A DNA stretch of 64,000 bases, from NCBI GenBank assembly GCA_944332995.1, contig CALVKR010000001.1, positions 62,001 to 126,000 of the forward strand, in the 5' to 3' direction. The position numbers and the translations under genes are program-made. The first letter of the stretch is position 1. Each line of letters begins with the position of its first letter. Positions 9,722-17,692 of the stretch are shown piece after piece. The notes below the pieces were generated by a model that saw only the letters and a list, made by a program, of their open reading frames with translations, ran no database searches and had not been told where the DNA came from. Origin of the DNA: an uncultured Clostridia bacterium (lineage in GTDB: Bacteria; Bacillota; Clostridia; Christensenellales; CAG-917).

Positions 9722-12700
9722 TTCTTCTTGACCGATAAAGTAACGGCGTTGCCGTTTATATCCCACTCTTTCGTATATCCGTCGACTGTTTCACAAGCGT
9801 CCAAAGCGAGAACGTCTTTTAAATATTTTTTCTCGTCAAGCACCTGCTTGGCAAGTCCTTCCGCTTTATATCCTACCGAGATGTGGTCGGTAACTTCAAA
9901 TCCCGCCTCTTTACGCATCGTCTGAATTTTTGAAACGATTTCTCTTAGCACGCCCTCTTTAATGAGTTCGTCGTTTAATTCGGTATCCAAAATTACGGTG
10001 ACCGAGCCGTCGGTTTCCGAAGAGTATCCCTCTTTCGTCTTGACGGATATGAGAAGGTCGGATTCGGCAAATTCTACGTCCGAGCCGTCGATTTTCGTTT
10101 TATAAACTCCGCCGTCCCTTACCGCTTCGACTACTTCCTTGCCGTTGCAGGAAGATAAGAATTGCCTTATTCCTCCGAGCAATTTTCCGTATTTGGGTCC
10201 GAGCGTCTTGAGCTGCGGCTTTAACTCGTAGGTTATATAATCGGCGCTGTTGTCGGAAATGACGCACTCTTTGACATTCAGTTCGTCCTCTATAAGACCT
10301 TTCAGCTCGACGGGCAAATCCTTATGTCCGTTATACATAAGTTTTGAAAGCGGCTGTCTGTTTTTGATGTTCGACTTAGCTCTTGCGCTTCTGCCCAAGA
10401 CGACGACTTTTAAAACGTCTTCCATACCCTTTTCAAGTTCGGAATTTATATACGTTTTATCCGATACGGGGAAAGAAGCAAGGTGCACGCTGAGCGGAGC
10501 GTCCTTTTCAAACGGACGGACGAGATTTTGATAAATGGATTCCGCCATAAAAGGAGTATAAGGCGCAATGACGAAAGACAGAGTCTTGAGCACGGAATAG
10601 AGCGTCGTATAAGCTGCGGCTTTATCGTCCGTCATATCGCTGCCCCAAAATCTTTCTCTCGAACGGCGAACGTACCAATTTGAAAGCTCGTCCACAAACT
10701 CGCCGATTTCCCTTGCAGTTTCCGTTATCTTATATTCGTTAAGTCCGTTGTCGACAAAATCGATAAGGCTGTTGAGTTTTGAAAGTATCCACTTATCCAT
10801 TATGGATAGCTTTTGATTTTTAAGGCTGTATTTCGTCGGGTCGAATTTATCGATTTCGGCATAGAGTACGAAGAAAGCGTAGGTATTCCAAAGCGTGCCC
10901 AAAAACTTTCTTTGTCCTTCCGAAACAGCTTCGGGATAGAATCTCGACGGAAGCCACGGCGCACTCGAGGTGTAGAAATGCCAACGGGTGGCGTCGGCGC
11001 CCTGCTTGTCGAGCACCGTCCACGGGTCGACGACGTTGCCTTTGTGTTTAGACATTTTTATGCCGTCTTTATCGTTGACGTGTCCGAGCACTATACAGTT
11101 TTTAAACGGCGATTTTCCGAACGCCAAAGTAGATACGGCAAGCAAGGTATAAAACCAACCTCTTGTCTGGTCTACCGCCTCGCTTATGAAATCGGCAGGA
11201 AAATATTGCTTGAACTTGTCGGCGTTTTCAAAAGGATAATGCCATTGAGCAAACGGCATAGAGCCGCTGTCAAGCCAGCAATCGCACACTTCAGGCACTC
11301 TGATCATTTTACCGCCGCATTCGCAGTCCCACGTTACGGCGTCGATATAAGGACGGTGAAGCTCGATATCCTCTTTCATACCCGAAAGTTTTTTGAGTTC
11401 CTCTCTGCTTCCTATAACGTGCTTTTTGCCGCACTTGTCGCATATCCAGATAGGCAATGGCGTTCCCCAATATCTCTCACGGGATATACCCCAGTCTATG
11501 ACGTTTTCGAGGAAGTTGCCCATTCTGCCCGTTCCGATTGTAGGAGGCATCCAGTTGACCGAAGCGTTCGATTTCAAAAGAGCCTCTTTGACTTCCGTCA
11601 TTTTTATAAACCAGCTCGAGCGAGCGTAGTATAAAAGCGGAGTGTCGCATCTCCAACAGAAGGGATAGGAGTGCGTGAACATAAGTTCTTTAAAAAGAAG
11701 TCCTCTGTCCGAAAGATTTTTTATGATAAGTTTGTCGGCGTCCTTAGCAAAAAGCGAAGTGAATTCGCCCGAGCCCTCGACAAACTTTCCTCTTTCGTCA
11801 ACTTGCTGAACAAAAGGAAGTTTGTAACGCTTGCCGACGTTGGCGTCGTCCTCACCGAATGCGGGGGCGATATGAACGATACCCGAGCCGTCGGTAAGAG
11901 TGACGTAACCGTCGCAAGTGATATAGAACGCCTCTCCCTCTTTGACTTTGGCAAAGTCGAAAAGAGGAACGTATTTGCTGAATTCGTACTGCTTGCCCTT
12001 TTTCGTTTCCACTTTTTCATAACTGTCGAAAAGCGAGTCGATAAGAGCGTCCGCCAAAATATAATACTCGTCGCCCACCTTGATTTTGGTATAGTCCTCT
12101 TTGGGGTTCATACAAAGAGCGACGTTTGACGGCAAAGTCCACGGAGTCGTCGTCCAGGCGAGGAAATAGGTGTTGTCCTGTCCTACCGCCTTGAATTTGA
12201 CGAATATAGACGTTTCGGTAACGTCTTTATATCCCTGTGCCACTTCGTGAGAAGAAAGCGCCGTTCCGCAACGGGGGCAATAAGGCACTATCTTATGACC
12301 TTTATACAAAAGTCCCTTTTCGTCTACTGTCTTTAAAAACCACCAGACCGATTCGATATAGCTGTCGTGATAGGTAACGTAAGGATTTTTCATATCCGCC
12401 CAATAGCCTATACGGTCGCTCATCTTTTCCCATTCCGACTGATATTTAAAAACCGACTCTTTACATTTTTTTATAAAAGGCTCAATGCCGTATTTTTCAA
12501 TCTCCGGCTTTCCGTCTATGCCGAGCTGTTTTTCCACCTCCAGCTCAACAGGCAAGCCGTGGGTATCCCAGCCCGCTTTTCTCAATACGTTGTAGCCCTT
12601 CATCGTCTTATAACGAGGAATGATATCCTTCATGACACGGGTGAGAATATGACCTATGTGCGGCTTACCGTTAGCCGTAGGAGGTCCGTCATAAAAAGTG

Positions 12701-12834
12701 AAAGTCTTTTTGCCTTCGTTTAAAGCAACGCTCTTTTCAAAAATCTCGTTTTCTTTCCAGAAAGCGAGTATCTCTTTTTCTCTCTCGACAAAATCGAGAT
12801 TCGTGTCAACAGGTCTGTACATATAAATCCTCAA
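9718..12834 (-). CDS. ileS: Isoleucyl-tRNA synthetase, type 2 (long, KMSKH)
   Basis: A 1038-residue class I aminoacyl-tRNA synthetase that charges tRNA-Ile. The HIGH motif is intact (59-62) and the second signature reads KMSKH near residue 600. An editing domain with the WTTTPWTLPSN stretch is present. The length, the KMSKH motif and the C-terminal layout fit the eukaryote-like type 2 IleRS, which as a class is less sensitive to mupirocin than the usual bacterial form. MYRPVDTN at codon 5 is an alternative start. No T-box leader is visible upstream, unlike many Bacillota ileS genes. Confidence 0.95.
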   Translation of the reverse strand: MRIYMYRPVDTNLDFVEREKEILAFWKENEIFEKSVALNEGKKTFTFYDGPPTANGKPHIGHILTRVMKDIIPRYKTMKGYNVLRKAGWDTHGLPVELEVEKQLGIDGKPEIEKYGIEPFIKKCKESVFKYQSEWEKMSDRIGYWADMKNPYVTYHDSYIESVWWFLKTVDEKGLLYKGHKIVPYCPRCGTALSSHEVAQGYKDVTETSIFVKFKAVGQDNTYFLAWTTTPWTLPSNVALCMNPKEDYTKIKVGDEYYILADALIDSLFDSYEKVETKKGKQYEFSKYVPLFDFAKVKEGEAFYITCDGYVTLTDGSGIVHIAPAFGEDDANVGKRYKLPFVQQVDERGKFVEGSGEFTSLFAKDADKLIIKNLSDRGLLFKELMFTHSYPFCWRCDTPLLYYARSSWFIKMTEVKEALLKSNASVNWMPPTIGTGRMGNFLENVIDWGISRERYWGTPLPIWICDKCGKKHVIGSREELKKLSGMKEDIELHRPYIDAVTWDCECGGKMIRVPEVCDCWLDSGSMPFAQWHYPFENADKFKQYFPADFISEAVDQTRGWFYTLLAVSTLAFGKSPFKNCIVLGHVNDKDGIKMSKHKGNVVDPWTVLDKQGADATRWHFYTSSAPWLPSRFYPEAVSEGQRKFLGTLWNTYAFFVLYAEIDKFDPTKYSLKNQKLSIMDKWILSKLNSLIDFVDNGLNEYKITETAREIGEFVDELSNWYVRRSRERFWGSDMTDDKAAAYTTLYSVLKTLSFVIAPYTPFMAESIYQNLVRPFEKDAPLSVHLASFPVSDKTYINSELEKGMEDVLKVVVLGRSARAKSNIKNRQPLSKLMYNGHKDLPVELKGLIEDELNVKECVISDNSADYITYELKPQLKTLGPKYGKLLGGIRQFLSSCNGKEVVEAVRDGGVYKTKIDGSDVEFAESDLLISVKTKEGYSSETDGSVTVILDTELNDELIKEGVLREIVSKIQTMRKEAGFEVTDHISVGYKAEGLAKQVLDEKKYLKDVLALDACETVDGYTKEWDINGNAVTLSVKKK

Positions 12835-12859
12835 TTATAATTTGATATTATTATTGTTT

Positions 12860-12889
12860 ATTATAATTTCATAAATTAAAAAAAGTCAA
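12860..12889 (-). promoter_or_regulatory. Promoter of ileS
   Basis: On the minus strand TTGACT (complement at 12884-12889) and TATAAT (12860-12865) are separated by 18 bases, about 25 bases upstream of the ileS start. The short leader leaves no room for a T-box. Confidence 0.7.
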
Positions 12890-12993
12890 ACGAATACAAA
12901 TTGTTTTAACAAATTGTTTTTGCAAAAAAAAGCGAAACCATTTAAAACGCATTTCTTAGAAAATTATTTTTATATACCGCTCTATGCTCGATA

Positions 12994-13367
12994 TATTCAA
13001 AAACACCCTGCCTTAAGAAGTGTTTTTGAATACCGCTTTGCACTCGATATATTCAAAAACACCCTGCCTTGAGAAGTGTTTTTGAATACCGTTTTTGCAC
13101 TCGATATATTCAAAAACACCCTGCCTTAAGAAGTGTTTTTGAATACCGTGCAGCCTCGATATATTCAAAAACACCCTGCCTTAAGAAGTGTTTTTGAATA
13201 CCGCTTTATGCTCGATATATTCAAAAACACCCTGCCATGCAGAGTGTTTTTGAATACCGTGCAGCCTCGATATATTCAAAAACACCCTGCCTTAAGAAGT
13301 GTTTTTGAATACCGCTTTATGCTCGATATATTCAAAAACACCCTGCCATGCAGAGTGTTTTTGAATA
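12994..13367 (-). repeat. Seven tandem 55-57-bp hairpin units at the 3' end of SRP RNA
   Basis: Seven copies of an inverted repeat with 13-bp arms TATTCAAAAACAC / GTGTTTTTGAATA begin at 12994, 13050, 13107, 13162, 13218, 13273 and 13329. The 13-base centres are of two kinds: one containing CTTAAG, and one (units 5 and 7) whose CCTGC/GCAGA extends the stem. The dimer 13146-13256 is repeated perfectly at 13257-13367 (111 bp). Spacers alternate between CCGCTTTATGCTCGATA-type and CCGTGCAGCCTCGATA; the latter copies the last bases of the SRP RNA. The first unit after SRP RNA may act as its terminator. Confidence 0.9.
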
Positions 13368-13634
13368 CCGTGCAGCCTCGATCGATACGAACTACCGAAG
13401 CGGAAACTGTGCAGGTAACTCCCTCAAAGCTTCCTTGTGGCACACGCTAAAATCTGCTTAGTGCTGCTGCGGTCAAGCTCTGACACGGTTCACAGCATAG
13501 CATTGCACAAGACCTTGTTATCAACGTCCCTTGCACAGCGCAACCTTCCATAGATCGCACCTCAATCGGCATTCGACACCGCTGTAGCGGATTGCGGTTT
13601 ACAGGGCACCGCTAGCTCCCCGTCTAGCACGGCT
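13367..13634 (-). ncRNA. ffs: Signal recognition particle RNA (large bacterial type, with Alu domain)
   Basis: About 268 bases. The 5' part matches the Alu domain of Bacillus scRNA almost base for base (GCCGTGCTAGACGGGGAG, then AGCGGTGCCCTGTA and GCAATCCGCT). The 5' GCCGTGC pairs with the 3' GCACGGT, closing the molecule. The S-domain core GTCAG ... AGCAGC is recognised at about 13461-13487. With Ffh the RNA targets membrane proteins to the Sec machinery. The apical loop between GTCAG and AGCAGC reads AGCTTGACCGC rather than a GGAA-capped hairpin. The gene lies between ileS and pdxK. Confidence 0.95.
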
Positions 13635-13639
13635 ACTGT

Positions 13640-13668
13640 ATTTTATCATACGGCAAGAGTTATTGCAA
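13640..13668 (-). promoter_or_regulatory. Promoter of SRP RNA gene
   Basis: On the minus strand TTGCAA (13663-13668) and TAAAAT (complement at 13640-13645) are 17 bases apart. Transcription would start close to the paired 5' end of SRP RNA. Confidence 0.75.
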
Positions 13669-13690
13669 GCACTTTTTTTGTTAATAAAAT

Positions 13691-13719
13691 TTGCTAAATG
13701 TCAAAAATAGTGCTAAAAT
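13691..13719 (+). promoter_or_regulatory. Promoter of pdxK, placing the transcript start at the ATG
   Basis: TTGCTA (13691-13696) and TAAAAT (13714-13719) with a 17-base spacer. The ATG at 13726 is only 6 bases after the -10, so the transcript would begin at or next to the start codon. No Shine-Dalgarno is visible, consistent with a leaderless mRNA. Confidence 0.55.
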
Positions 13720-13725
13720 ACGGCT

Positions 13726-14535
13726 ATGAATAAGCGTATATTAACTGTGCAAGATTTTTCATCTATAGGACGTTGCTCGCTCACGAGCGCCATTCCCGTC
13801 CTTTTTGCGGCGGGACACGAGGCTGTTGCGCTTCCCACCGCCCTTTATTCCACTCAAACGGCTATCCCCGATTTCACTTTCAAAGACCTCAGCGATTTTA
13901 TTTTGCCCGCCTACAATCATTTCAAAAAGTTAGGCATTAAATTCGATTGCCTATACACGGGTTTTTTGGGCACGATTAGCGCCGTCGATTCTGCAATAGA
14001 AATTGCTTCCGATTTAAAATCGAAGGGCACGCTCATTGCAATCGATCCTGCCATGGCGGACAACGGCAGCTTATACGCCGTATTCGACAACGAATACTAC
14101 AAAAAAATGCTCTCTCTCGTAAAACTTGCCGACATACTCATGCCAAACTTTACCGAGGGCAAAATGCTTTCCGGCATCAAAGAGGATTTACTCCCGACTA
14201 AAGAAAGTGCCGTTTCGATTTTAAAAAATCTCAAAAAACAGGGCTTTGAAAAAGTCGTGCTTTCAGGCATATCCGACAAGGATAAATGCGGAACCGCCAC
14301 TCTGTATAACGGAGAAATAACTTTTCAATTTAACAAACGCTTTGACCTTAACATTCACGGCGCAGGCGACGTGTTATCCGGCGTATTTTTGGCGACTCTG
14401 TTAAAAGGCGAAGATTTTTGCGCTTCCGTTCAAAAGGCTGTCGATTTCGTGCATGACTGTATTGACGTTACCGTCAAAGAGGGACACAACCTTAAATACG
14501 GGCTCGTCATCGAACGATTTTTAAGCTATCTTTAA
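13726..14535 (+). CDS. pdxK: Pyridoxamine/pyridoxal kinase (PfkB/ribokinase fold)
   Basis: A 269-residue ribokinase-fold kinase of the PdxK/PdxY type, which phosphorylates pyridoxal-family vitamers to feed the PLP cofactor pool. The N-terminus VQDFSSIGRCSLT matches the pyridoxamine kinase signature, DPAMADNG contains the substrate/metal region, and HGAGDVLSG near residue 210 carries the catalytic Asp and anion hole. Complete in length. It is divergent from SRP RNA and monocistronic. A hairpin AAGCTAT/ATAGCTT overlaps its stop codon. Confidence 0.9.
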   Translation: MNKRILTVQDFSSIGRCSLTSAIPVLFAAGHEAVALPTALYSTQTAIPDFTFKDLSDFILPAYNHFKKLGIKFDCLYTGFLGTISAVDSAIEIASDLKSKGTLIAIDPAMADNGSLYAVFDNEYYKKMLSLVKLADILMPNFTEGKMLSGIKEDLLPTKESAVSILKNLKKQGFEKVVLSGISDKDKCGTATLYNGEITFQFNKRFDLNIHGAGDVLSGVFLATLLKGEDFCASVQKAVDFVHDCIDVTVKEGHNLKYGLVIERFLSYL

Positions 14536-14953
14536 AAATAGCTTATTAGTCGCATATCTTAGCTTTTACCCCTTTAAACTAAATTCCGCCAAGAGGTATA
14601 GCGACGCAAAGAAGTATAGCACGCCCCGATAAACGGGTAAATATTGATTTTTTAAAATTATATGCTTTTGTTTTAAGACATTATCTATAGGCTTTAAACG
14701 CCGAATAATCTTCTGTTCTAAGATATTATCTATCGGCTTTAAACGCCGAGTAATCTTTCATTTTAAGACATTATCTATAGGCTTTAAAACGCCGAATAAT
14801 CTTTTGTTTTAAGACATTATCTATAGGCTTTAAAATGCCGAATAATCGAAGATAAAATTTATATTTTATCTTTTTTTTATTGTATTTTATAAAAATTTGA
14901 CCGATTTTTGATTTTCGAGTAAATTTTACGGCGCTCAATTCATAACTTGAATT
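14536..14953. repeat. Intergenic spacer with four 45-46-bp tandem repeats (14671-14850)
   Basis: Four copies of a unit beginning TTTTAAGACATTATCTATAG start at 14671, 14716, 14761 and 14807. Each holds GGC-TTTAAAC-GCC and an outer ATTAT/ATAAT pair, so each can fold as a small hairpin. Unit 2 is the most diverged. The rest of the spacer is AT-rich. A TTGACC / TAAATT pair (14897-14925, 17-base spacer) is a possible promoter for the downstream murI. No gene is seen. Confidence 0.8.
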
Positions 14954-15628
14954 ATGAGAATCGGCGTTTATGACAGCGGAATAGGCGGACTTACAACCCT
15001 GTCGAGATTGATTTTGTCTTTTCCCGACTGCGACTATCTCTATTTTGCCGATAACGACCTTTTCCCTTTCGGACAAAAAAACTCTGAATTGTTAAAGAAA
15101 AATCTGTTGCAAAAAATTAAAGTTATTAAAAAAGAAACGGATTTAATTGTCGTAGGCTGTTATACAGCCTCGTCGCTCGTCGGTGACAGCATAAAGGACG
15201 TTTACACCTTAAAACCGTATATCGACAAAAATACGTTGCTTATAGCGACCCCCAATACGATAAACAACGTTAAACCGGATTGTATGACAGGCAATACTCC
15301 CGACCTTGCCGGCATTATACAATATTGTTACACCGCAAATAAAGAGTGCTCGGCAATAGACGATTATTTATACCAAACGCTCGGCTGTTATTACGGAGTG
15401 GATACCGTGTCGCTAGGTTGCACGCATTATAATTTCGTGAAGGATAAAATACAAAACCTGTTGTGCCCTAAACGAATTGTCGACGGCAACGACGAGCTCA
15501 TCTATAAACTTGCTTTTGCCGTTAAACCGTCCGAAAGCCGAGGAAAGGTAAGTTTTTCCTTCAGCGGAGAAGAACAGACGGCAATTTACGCCGAATTGCT
15601 AAAAAGACTTATCAATAAAAAAATTTAG
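14954..15628 (+). CDS. murI: Glutamate racemase-like protein, divergent
   Basis: A 224-residue Asp/Glu racemase family protein, expected to supply D-glutamate for peptidoglycan. DSGIGG (7-12), PFG (38-40) and both catalytic cysteines (C69 in GCYTASS, C156 in LGCTHY) are present. It differs from standard MurI in length (about 40 residues short) and in the first active-site motif, where CNTA is replaced by CYTA. It could be a specialised or relaxed racemase rather than the essential one. It stands between two unrelated genes. Confidence 0.75.
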   Translation: MRIGVYDSGIGGLTTLSRLILSFPDCDYLYFADNDLFPFGQKNSELLKKNLLQKIKVIKKETDLIVVGCYTASSLVGDSIKDVYTLKPYIDKNTLLIATPNTINNVKPDCMTGNTPDLAGIIQYCYTANKECSAIDDYLYQTLGCYYGVDTVSLGCTHYNFVKDKIQNLLCPKRIVDGNDELIYKLAFAVKPSESRGKVSFSFSGEEQTAIYAELLKRLINKKI

Positions 15629-15740
15629 CAATCAGCGGCTATTTCTATTTGCGGTGATTTTAAAAATTTTGATTTAATATGGGCTTGTTTATTAAATTTA
15701 TTATAATCCGACAATTATAATGCGACAAACGGACAACTGC

Positions 15741-16622
15741 TCACTCCTGACAATTTCCGAACGCAAAGTCTATAGCTTTAGCTATCATCTCCGCCGTTTG
15801 CTCGACAACAAAATCGATGTCTTTGGGCGTAACGTATTTTGCAGATTGACTGAGCACCATTTGCCCGTATCTTTTCATGTCGACGCTCCTGCCTGCCTTG
15901 CTTTCGTATGCGCTCAGAAAATCGAAAATCAATCCGCTTGTTTTCAATACCAAAGGAACGCCTATCGCAATCACGGGGATATTTAAACTTTCCTTTGAGA
16001 TATCTCCCGTTTCAACTCCGACACCCCCTCCCGGCTTTATACCCGCATCGGAAAGCTGAAAGCTGTTGTTTATTCTGCCCACGCTCAAAGTACAAAGCGT
16101 ATCACAAACAATTACTAGGTCAGGCTTTATTTTTTCACAAATTCCCTCAACAAACTCGCTGGAGTTAATGCCCGTTTTAGATAAAACCTCTGGCACCGCT
16201 CGGCAGACGGCAATTTTGTTTTTATCTTTGTTATGGCGCCGGAGCCTTTTAGATTCCAAAACGTTTTGCACGACGTATTCACGCCCTCTGGTCACCGTTA
16301 TTTTTGACGCCACGATTGGGCCAAGCCTGTCGCACTCGAAACTGCTGTTGCCGAGCCCCACGACAAGCACGGTTTCAAGTTTTATACAGCTTTTTGCAAG
16401 AGATAATATATCCATGCCGAAACTTTTTATAAAATCAGCACGGCAATCCGCAAGCGCTTTTTTCAAATCGTAGGTTATATAAATGCCTGCCTTTGAAACG
16501 CTATCGGTATTGCCGTTTTTAATTTCCGTTACGCTTTTAACGGCAAACTTTAAATCCGATTTAACCGACTGCGTTTTTTTATCCTTTTCAAATCCGTCTA
16601 TGGCGCATTGAATATATTCCAT
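15741..16622 (-). CDS. gpr: Germination protease GPR (spore protease)
   Basis: A 293-residue aspartic-type protease that degrades small acid-soluble spore proteins during germination. Recognisable stretches are VVGLGN followed by DRLGP, KPDLVIVCDTL, SDAGIKPGGGVG and VIAIGVPLVL. The family is made as a zymogen cleaved in the forespore. It is divergent from rpsT, the same neighbourhood as in many Bacillota. Slightly shorter than Bacillus GPR (about 370). It is the strongest evidence that the host makes endospores. Confidence 0.9.
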   Translation of the reverse strand: MEYIQCAIDGFEKDKKTQSVKSDLKFAVKSVTEIKNGNTDSVSKAGIYITYDLKKALADCRADFIKSFGMDILSLAKSCIKLETVLVVGLGNSSFECDRLGPIVASKITVTRGREYVVQNVLESKRLRRHNKDKNKIAVCRAVPEVLSKTGINSSEFVEGICEKIKPDLVIVCDTLCTLSVGRINNSFQLSDAGIKPGGGVGVETGDISKESLNIPVIAIGVPLVLKTSGLIFDFLSAYESKAGRSVDMKRYGQMVLSQSAKYVTPKDIDFVVEQTAEMIAKAIDFAFGNCQE

Positions 16623-16664
16623 AATTTTATTATTTTTTATTTAAAAAAAACAATGCGAAATTTG

Positions 16665-16693
16665 TTGCAAAAAATATTTTCTTATGATATTAT
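16665..16693 (+). promoter_or_regulatory. Promoter of rpsT
   Basis: TTGCAA (16665-16670) and TATTAT (16688-16693) with a 17-base spacer, 39 bases before the ATG, which is preceded by AAAGGAG. Confidence 0.7.
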
Positions 16694-16732
16694 CTTATGA
16701 GTGAAAATTAAGGTATCTTAAAGGAGAAAAAA

Positions 16733-17011
16733 ATGCCTAACATTAAATCAGCGAAAAAAAGAGTTCGTGTTTCGGCAAGACAAAACGCAGAAAACGTTCA
16801 GAAAAAATCAAGAGTTAAAAACGCAATCAAAAAATACAATGCAGCCATCGCCGCAAAGGATTTGGAGCTTGCCGAAAAACTTTTGCCTGAAACCGTAAGC
16901 GTCATCGATAAAGCAAGATATGACGGTGTTTACGCCGACAATACCTGCTCGAGAAAAGTTGCCACCATTTCAAGAGCGCTTTCAAACCTCAAAGCAGAAT
17001 TGGGTAAATAA
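16733..17011 (+). CDS. rpsT: 30S ribosomal protein S20
   Basis: A 92-residue, lysine-rich helical protein that binds the 5' domain of 16S rRNA. The MPNIKSAKKRVRVSARQNAE start and the SxIDKARYDGVYADN and NTCSRKVATISR segments are typical for S20. AAAGGAG lies 7 bases upstream of the ATG. It has its own promoter and terminator. Confidence 0.96.
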   Translation: MPNIKSAKKRVRVSARQNAENVQKKSRVKNAIKKYNAAIAAKDLELAEKLLPETVSVIDKARYDGVYADNTCSRKVATISRALSNLKAELGK

Positions 17012-17030
17012 TTTATCACGAATTTTTCGT

Positions 17031-17054
17031 GCCTGCCTTTCGGCAGGCTTTTTT
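17031..17054 (+). terminator. rpsT intrinsic terminator
   Basis: Stem GCCTGCC / GGCAGGC with a 4-base loop, followed by six T residues; a second small hairpin (CACGAA/TTCGTG) precedes it at 17018. Confidence 0.9.
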
Positions 17055-17692
17055 CATATAGAAACTATCATACTTTAACTTAGTTTTGGCTATTAGCCTA
17101 TTTGGTTATAAATATTTATGTTTTTACCTGCCTTTGAAATATGTAATATATTTCGTCACACATCCCTCTTTAACACTCTTCAAACCTGTCTTTATTCTTA
17201 AATCTATCCTATCTTTGTTCTTATACCTCCCCTATCTTTGCTCACATTTCCCTCACATCTTTGGACATATACCTCGCATATCTTTGACCTAAAGCCTTTA
17301 CCCGTTTTTGGATAGGCATAACGGTTTTTCAACATAATAATGCAATAGTCAGAACACCATTTGAAACCGTCATATCAGTTGCGCCTTTGCCGTTTCCGTC
17401 AAACGGTTTTAAAATTTAAAAAGACGCAAACAGCCGTTTGCGTCTTTTATTTAAACTGAGTATTTTATTTAAACAAAATCTTTTATTTAAACTGAGAATT
17501 TTATTTAAGCAAAATCTTTCATTTAAACAAAGTTTTTTATTTAAACAAAGTTTTTTATTTAAACAAAATATTTTGTTTAAACAAAGTCTTGTATTTTAAA
17601 CAAGTATGTCAATATAAATATGCCATAAAATTTTTGTGCGGTTTATACCTATTATTATTTGTGAATGGCAATCGCACATTTAAAACATGGTG
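17055..17692. repeat. Gene-free spacer with terminator and nine 18-bp tandem repeats
   Basis: A bidirectional terminator, AAGACGCAAAC / GTTTGCGTCTT, lies at 17421-17446 and probably serves the WG-repeat gene on the minus strand. From 17445 to about 17606 there are nine 18-bp units of the form TTTTATTTAAACAAARTC, each containing the palindrome TTTAAA. The stretch 17055-17400 is pyrimidine-rich with no coding signal. Confidence 0.8.

Noticed and set aside
10813-11634. 273-codon plus-strand frame inside ileS
   Set aside because: It is a shadow of ileS, which is unambiguous on the other strand.
12835-12990. T-box leader for ileS
   Set aside because: No AGGGTGG-type antiterminator motif and no terminator hairpin; a promoter lies too close to the start.
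12994-13367. CRISPR array
   Set aside because: Spacers are not unique but copies of one another, the repeats are perfect hairpins, and no cas genes are nearby.
13133-13450. 105-codon open frame over the hairpin array
   Set aside because: The protein is a direct translation of the 56-bp repeats (FLNTVQPRYIQKHPALRSVF repeated) and overlaps SRP RNA; no ribosome-binding site.
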